A program made the position numbers and the translations under genes. A stretch of 64,000 nt of DNA from Hyphodiscus hymeniophilus (lineage: Eukaryota > Ascomycota > Leotiomycetes > Helotiales > Hyphodiscaceae), in assembly GCA_016508695.1 (NCBI GenBank), contig VNKQ01000002.1, positions 372,001 to 436,000 of the forward strand. Direction: 5' to 3'. Position 1 is the first letter of the stretch. Every line of letters starts with the position of its first letter. This document shows, one piece after another, positions 59,048 to 64,000 of the stretch. Under the pieces are notes generated by a model, which was not told the DNA's origin, ran no database searches, and saw nothing but the letters and a program-made list of their open reading frames with translations.

Positions 59048-59465
59048 GTCTTTAATGACTGAGTTCAAAATGTACTTTTGAATGAGAACGTGCAATATGG
59101 CAAGCTGGCATGGGATTTTACATAGCTGTGGCCGATACCTACCTACCAAGGAACTGAGTGGCTCATCACGTGACTTGGCCACTTGCTAGCGCAGCCACTG
59201 GAGCGCCCCTGAAGACTCCAGGGGCTCGTTTGTCATCTGTTTGCAGCCCTACCACCACGGCATGTCATCATTCTCCTAGGCTTCAGGCTTCGATGACATA
59301 AAACGACATGGTTAAGAAGAAGAAAATAGTGGCAAGTTCGTTGATATTGGCCGCTGCAAGGCACGGTAGCAAAGAAGGATGTCTAGAACAACCCCAGTTG
59401 TCACCACGGCGGAGTCTGGTTCCGGTACGTGTGCGGCTGAAGCTATCCAAAGTCCCAACCCAAAA
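59048..59465. other. Intergenic region
   Basis: About 420 bases: promoter of the Zn2Cys6 gene and 3' flank of the SnoaL-like gene. The zinc-cluster frame is open upstream to 59182, so an N-terminal extension is possible but unlike the family. Nothing else seen. Confidence 0.45.
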
Positions 59466-59858
59466 CTAGTGTGGCGGGTTTGTCGTCGAGAAACAGTATC
59501 TCGCAATTTTCCAGTATCCGTCTATCTTCTGCAGTACAAAAAGTTCCTGATTTGCTTCCGCGCCTCCCCCTCCAGCCTTGACCTTTGTCGTTCCAGCAGA
59601 CGCAGTGCGTGCAAAAGCCCATTCATCACTGACGGGCACAACTTCAATGATATTAAATTCCACTGAGAGTGTGATCAGGTTGAAGGTTTTATCGTAAGCC
59701 TCACGCACCTGCTCCGTGCCCACAGCCGTCTGGAAGTGCTGAGCCATGAAAACCCCGTCGGCGGTGTAGAGTTCCAAGACGGAAGAGGTGCTTGATTCGT
59801 TGAGAGCATCTTGATACTTCTTGAGCACCGCGGTGATTGCTGCCTTGTCGTCAGACAC
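59466..59858 (-). CDS. SnoaL/NTF2-like protein, start unclear
   Basis: A compact alpha+beta cone-fold protein of about 130 aa. Helices DDKAAITAVLKKYQDALNES lead to ELYTADGVFM, then EQVREAYDKTF, beta strands SVEFNIIEVVPVSDEWAFART and the closing FVLQKIDGYWKIARYCF: the order expected of SnoaL/DUF4440-type NTF2 domains, which include polyketide cyclases and steroid isomerases. The frame has no ATG at its start. The first in-frame codon usable as a start is GTG at 59858, with a TAA just upstream. The sequence before it, CGCTAATACAAAACAG, looks like a branch site plus acceptor, so the start is probably in an upstream exon or split across an intron whose donor I could not fix. Function as enzyme or binding protein is unproven. 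Confidence 0.65.
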   Translation of the reverse strand: MSDDKAAITAVLKKYQDALNESSTSSVLELYTADGVFMAQHFQTAVGTEQVREAYDKTFNLITLSVEFNIIEVVPVSDEWAFARTASAGTTKVKAGGGGAEANQELFVLQKIDGYWKIARYCFSTTNPPH

Positions 59859-60704
59859 TGTTTTGTATTAGCGTGCTTGCATCTTGCATGTCGACTGGAC
59901 CCCAAACTCTTGATGCTTGGAAGACTAGTTATGGGAATCGGGGAATGAGTGGCTTATCTAGTCCGGAGATTGTACGAAGGCACAGTCGTTCAGGAGATTG
60001 AGTACTTCAAGTCCTTCGCAATGAGATTTAGGGGGCGAAATGGCCATTTTATGTTCAGCTTGTCTGGCCTGACGCGTTTCGGCGTGCCCAAGATGCCCAT
60101 ACAGGTTCGGATTCAGCAACCTGGACACTGAAACCGACCCATTAATAAACCCGCTCTCGTCCTTGATGACTTCTTATGTTGTCCATAAGTAACGAAGGGA
60201 AGCATCACGCATTGCCGTCGACCAGTGAAGAAGCTGCACTCTTTATCCGCTGCGCTAGCCTTGTTTCCATTATCACGTAACTCGGATTGCTGTCCAATCT
60301 TGGGGAAAGCTTGGAACTGCACCTCAATTCAAGATGAAGATTAGCTGTGCTCAGTCAGCATGGGGCTACATATTCGCAGCCTCAAAGAAGGGGTATCCTC
60401 CCAATCTAGCCATATTGGGCTCGGCTTCGTATACGACGAAGGAGGGGCCAATCGGAGCCATGACCCCTGGTGACCCTAAAGCCGCTATGCTAGTGAGGCG
60501 CAAGACGCTAAAAGCAAGCTACCCCTCCAAGCTGTTGCTGTACGCCATAACGTTTTGTTTCAACATTGAAATTCTCCATAAGTCAAGTAAACTTTCATCC
60601 TCGCCACAGGAGGTGCTTTAGACTATCCATAGACCAATGACCCGGAATTTATGCTGAGAAATCTAATCGGTTCACGCGTTAAGAGAAACATCAGCAGTAT
60701 AACG
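59859..60704. other. Divergent upstream region of SnoaL-like (-) and oxidoreductase (+) genes
   Basis: About 850 bases. May contain the missing first exon of the SnoaL-like gene. Short frames only; no repeat or RNA seen. Confidence 0.45.
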
Positions 60705-61968
60705 ATGGCGACAATGAAGGCAGCAGTCATCTACAATGCGGGCGGAGTAAGTATGTCCTTTCCCACTGAAAAATAGGCCACTTTGCCCTCTATGCGCATT
60801 AGAAAAAGCATTTTGCGGGCGCATGCCACAATCAATCAGGTACTTAAAGTCTACTGACTTGATGGCACAGCCCGAGGTCCTCAAACTCGAACAACGACCT
60901 ATTCCGGTCCCTCAGCCTGGCTGGGTATTGATTCGGGTCAAAGCCTTTGGACTCAACCGCTCCGAGCTCTTCACTCGACAAGGCCATTCTCCTGGCGTGC
61001 CTTTCCCCCGTATCCTCGGCATCGAAGCGACCGGTATCGTGGAATCCTGTCCTGGGAATGAGTTCCAAAAGGGAGACGTAGTCGCGACCGCCATGGGAGG
61101 TCTGGGAAGGCAGTTTGACGGCGGCTACGCTGAGTACACTTCCGTGCCCACGAAGAATGTCCAGGTCGTCAGAGGAGGGGATGCGCTGGGATGGGACGTC
61201 TTCGGCGCGATCCCGGAGATGCTGCAGACGGCTTGGGGTAGTCTGTTCACGGCGTTGCAGCTGAAGAAGGGCGAGAGACTTCTCGTCAGAGGGGGCACGA
61301 CGAGTGTTGGGTTAGCTGCCGCGGCTATTGCCAGAAATCACGGTGCTTACGTGGCAAGTACGACGAGGAGAAAGGATAGGGAGGGGCTGTTGAAGGAGAG
61401 TGGTGCCCACGAAGTCATCGTCGATGACGGTACTGTTGCGGACAAAATTACGGAGAAATTCGACCGTGTTCTAGAACTCATCGGTACGACGACACTTATA
61501 GACTCTCTTCAGTGCGTCAAACGTGGGGGAAGTGTGTGTATGACGGGTATGGTGGGTAACAAATGGAGTCTCGACAATTTCAGGTAAGGACGGCCGGCTC
61601 GTGAATTTTGCACCTCCTAGTCTCAATCACGATTGCTGTACTATCCCCAAGACTCATTTCCTCTCTGTCTTCTGCCATAAAACATATACCCCAAAATCTA
61701 TTGAAGCTTCCTTTCCCTTTGGCTGAAATGACTAACTCGCTCATCTTCCAGCCCGATGGACTCGATTCCTACTGCTGCCAACCTTACGGTTTACAGTGGT
61801 GGTCCCGAAGACTTCATCGCAACGCCATTGCAAGAGCTCGCAAAACAGATCAAGGATGGGAACATGAAGATTCAGGTTGGCAAGGTCTTCCGCTTGGACG
61901 AGATTGTGGAAGCTCATAGAGTTATGGAAGAAAACAAGGCCGGTGGGAAAATCGTCGTCTTGACCTAA
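60705..61968 (+). CDS. MDR-family NAD(P)H oxidoreductase (quinone/enoyl reductase type)
   Basis: Exons 60705-60746, 60871-61583 and 61752-61968 (introns 124 and 168 bases) give 323 aa. The N-terminus MKAAVIYNAGGPEVLKLEQR is the classic start of zinc-independent medium-chain reductases, restored by the first splice. The GroES-like part has GWVLIRVKAFGLNRSELFTR and GIEATGIVE; the Rossmann part has LLVRGGTTSVGLAAAAIA (about 150-166), the NAD(P)H-binding turn; the end, RLDEIVEAHRVMEENKAGGKIVVL, is the usual closing block. The Cys ligands of zinc alcohol dehydrogenases are absent, so a quinone or enoyl reductase is more likely. It is divergent from a SnoaL-like gene and near a Zn2Cys6 regulator, which suggests a small metabolic group. 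Substrate unknown. Confidence 0.92.
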
Positions 61969-62064
61969 ATGTACAAGCGAAATGCCTGGAATGACACAAC
62001 AGGTACTTATGTTTAGATGATTGATCAGACCAGCTATTCATCCACTATGAGATCGCGAAATTAC

Positions 62065-63592
62065 TCAATTCCGTGATTGATTCGCCATAGCCTGCTTCGC
62101 TGCTTCTAGTTCAACATCGGTTGGCAGGTTTACGATCATCAAATACAACACATCCTACCAGAATTATGAGCTGTAGCCAATTTGGACATAGTATGAGAAG
62201 TCTTACCTTCTTGAGCATTCTCTTAACAATTCCCTCTCGCTTCTTTCCAGTCTGCGGCGTAATGTCCTCACCCCTACGATAAGCTCTATTGACCCTCTTA
62301 GAAGATCTTTTGTCCAGTCTCCTGCTCTTAGGATCCAACATGCCTCCGGTCACAAGAGAAATCAGAGAGCCATTGTTCGCGGCATGATTCGGGTCCGAAT
62401 ATCTAGAGGCGAAGCCCGCCGACGGACTTTGGGCCAACGAGCTGGAAGGATGCTCCGCAGCATATTTCGCTTGGGCTCTACGATCAAAGTAATCCGCGAC
62501 AAACTTCTGGCTACCCTTCATTTTGCTCTGTTTCTTGATGGCCTCTTCGCTGGTAGATGATGCTATTCGGTCGAGAGCGGGGAAGATGAGGGGTGCTGCT
62601 TCTGGCATTTCGAGCTCGCCATATGTCTTTCCGGCTGACAGACGCAGGTTCTTAAATGTTTGTTTCATGCCTGATGATGCTGGACTTTCCGCCGAGGAGA
62701 TTGCCTGTGTGATATTGACCGAGTCGCTGGTATCGGAAGATTCCGGCTTGTATGTCATGATGAGGCAATACAGCCCACGAGGCTTGAAGAACTCGTTGTT
62801 CATCCGGTCAAGGAAGTTATTGCTTCTAGAAAGATGTCAGCCTCTGTTACAAAGGTCTAGCATCTGCAGCCTATACCTGGTTCTGGCTTGTACTTCCATT
62901 GCAGTCCTAGTAACGACTTGCACCGCAATAGACACGCCCATCGCGATTACCGAGGGGGCCATGCCAGCAATAGCGGCGGAGGCGTTGATGACATTGAGCC
63001 AAGGAGAAGCCTTGCTGGCATCATGAAATGTCTTTAGAAAGTCCAAGAATGTTGCTTGATCGATACCGCAGTCTCCCAACACAGGAGCATACGCTCTCAC
63101 GAAACCGCGCTTCTTGTCTCTCGGTCTGCGCTGTGGGAGGATGACTGGGCAAGGGAGCCTGCCAGTCGCCGCATACGCTGGAGGAGGATGGCTCCGCATG
63201 AAAGCATCCGTAATCAGGTTGACGTCTTGTATAGGCTCCTCCTCAGAGGTTGGTGTCTGGGTTGACTGCTCCTCCACAGCATCATCCAGCGCCCACTGTT
63301 CTTCATCTCCTTCTTCGGACGTTGCATCGTCGTCACGCTCGTAGTGGCTGACCTTTTCGTCCTTCTGGTCGGCTGGCACGGCTTTACCGCTTGCAATGAG
63401 CTGTTCGGCTTCGCGGTCAGGGACTTCGACATATTGCGGAGGAGCTTCGTTGAAGGTGGGGGATCTTGCGTTGCTGCTGCTACTTTCGCCGGCGTTCGTG
63501 CTCGAGCTGGGATTTGAGGATTGTTTGCGTGCGGCGAGCGCCTCTGATGCGAGGCCAATGCCAGAGCCTATGAGCTTTACAAGTCTGCCCAT
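62065..63592 (-). CDS. Conserved fungal protein of unknown function
   Basis: Minus-strand exons 63592-62877, 62825-62207 and 62154-62065 (introns 51 and 52 bases) give 474 aa. The start is MGRLVKLIGSGIGLASEALAARK; the open frame extends upstream to 63748 but that part is less likely translated. An amphipathic helix at 1-23 is followed by a Ser/Asp/Glu-rich segment (about 24-140). Then comes a PPPAYAATGRLPCPVILPQRRP..KKRGFVRAYAPVL block and a hydrophobic Gly/Ala-rich stretch (INASAAIAGMAPSVIAMGVSIAVQVV, about 213-232) that could be a membrane helix. After the first splice, SNNFLDRMNNEFFKPRGLYCLIM follows. The C-terminal part is basic. The last exon adds DVLYLMIVNLPTDVELEAAKQ. No named family is recognised; the hydrophobic block and conserved-looking core suggest a membrane-associated protein. 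Confidence 0.78.
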
Positions 63593-64000
63593 GTTGAATC
63601 GGTGGAAGTGATACGGTGATTTGGTATTGTATACGGATTTTGGTTGTTTGGGTAGAGTCAGCCAAAGCTTGAGGAATGCGTATTGAATGTCCCCTCCATT
63701 GCGAAAGAACAGGCTCTCAATATATAGCGTTTGGACGGTGCCGCACACGTTGACTGCGGCTCACGCCATACTCACTCTGTGGAAACTGCTCAAGTATTAC
63801 CGGATTCGGATTTGGCGACAACCTTTTCTGCCAGGGCCATTTTGAATCCTCGAGAACCTAAGGCTGCTGACTACCCCCTGTACACCCCCCATTCTCGGTT
63901 ACCCAGAAGCTTATTTGCACAGCCCTACGGCAGCCGCAAGACGCTACATCTTGCATTCCCCCTTTGGGCCAGACCCCTAATCGTCATAAGGTGACGCGTT
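63593..64000. other. Upstream region to window end
   Basis: Promoter of the last gene. Short frames only; no gene supported before the window edge. Confidence 0.4.

Noticed and set aside
1..64000. tRNA, rRNA or CRISPR features
   Set aside because: No tRNA B-box with matching arms, no rRNA stretch and no spaced direct-repeat array was found by eye; CRISPR is not expected in a fungal nuclear genome.

Overview
This window is nuclear DNA of a filamentous ascomycete (Pezizomycotina). The evidence is many short introns of about 48-70 bases with GT(A/G)(A/T)GT donors and CTAAY-like branch sites, a HET-domain gene, two STAND/NLR-type genes, a Zn2Cys6 regulator and a Pom1/DYRK polarity kinase. Composition by eye is close to balanced, with no obvious RIP-degraded AT-rich block. 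A Leotiomycetes-like fungus would fit, but I cannot place it further from sequence alone. No tRNA, rRNA, CRISPR or intact transposon was recognised.

Layout. 61-5551 (+): 5'-truncated NACHT-ankyrin NLR, broken by two single-base frameshifts, followed by decayed coding-like sequence. 7515-11903 (+): Pom1-like DYRK kinase. 12623-14662 (+): ADIP/Msd1/TinA-type coiled-coil protein. After a 4-kb gene-poor gap: a small single-pass membrane protein (18614-19126, +), a large leucine-rich-repeat protein (21319-25162, -), ribosomal protein L5/uL18 (26081-27207, -), a HAD hydrolase with a one-base frameshift (27847-29099, +), a coiled-coil protein (29940-32369, -), and a mitochondrial-type Rieske/AIF-like reductase (33792-35651, -). 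Then a single-exon HET protein (36605-38590, +) and a TPR-SET protein (39320-41314, +). A second gap of about 4.8 kb precedes a small acidic hypothetical protein (46124-46888, +).

The right third carries a SesA/NB-ARC/TPR STAND protein with an unusual C-terminal repeat array (49126-52965, -), a degenerate histidine-phosphatase fused to a charged coiled coil (54206-55744, -), and a group of a Zn2Cys6 regulator (57216-59047, -), a SnoaL/NTF2-like protein (59466-59858, -) and an MDR oxidoreductase (60705-61968, +). The last gene is a conserved protein of unknown function (62065-63592, -).

Housekeeping genes (polarity kinase, microtubule-organising protein, uL18) alternate with fast-evolving accessory genes. 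Three genes belong to classes used for non-self recognition in fungi (NACHT-ANK, HET, NB-ARC-TPR). The most novel signal is the tail of the NB-ARC-TPR protein, where a short I-[DEN]-R-x-G motif recurs about twelve times, partly inside 57-58-residue tandem duplications. Second is the histidine-phosphatase-like protein, which keeps the RH motif but has Gln in place of the second catalytic His and is fused to a coiled coil. Exon structures were built by hand from splice signals and frame continuity.
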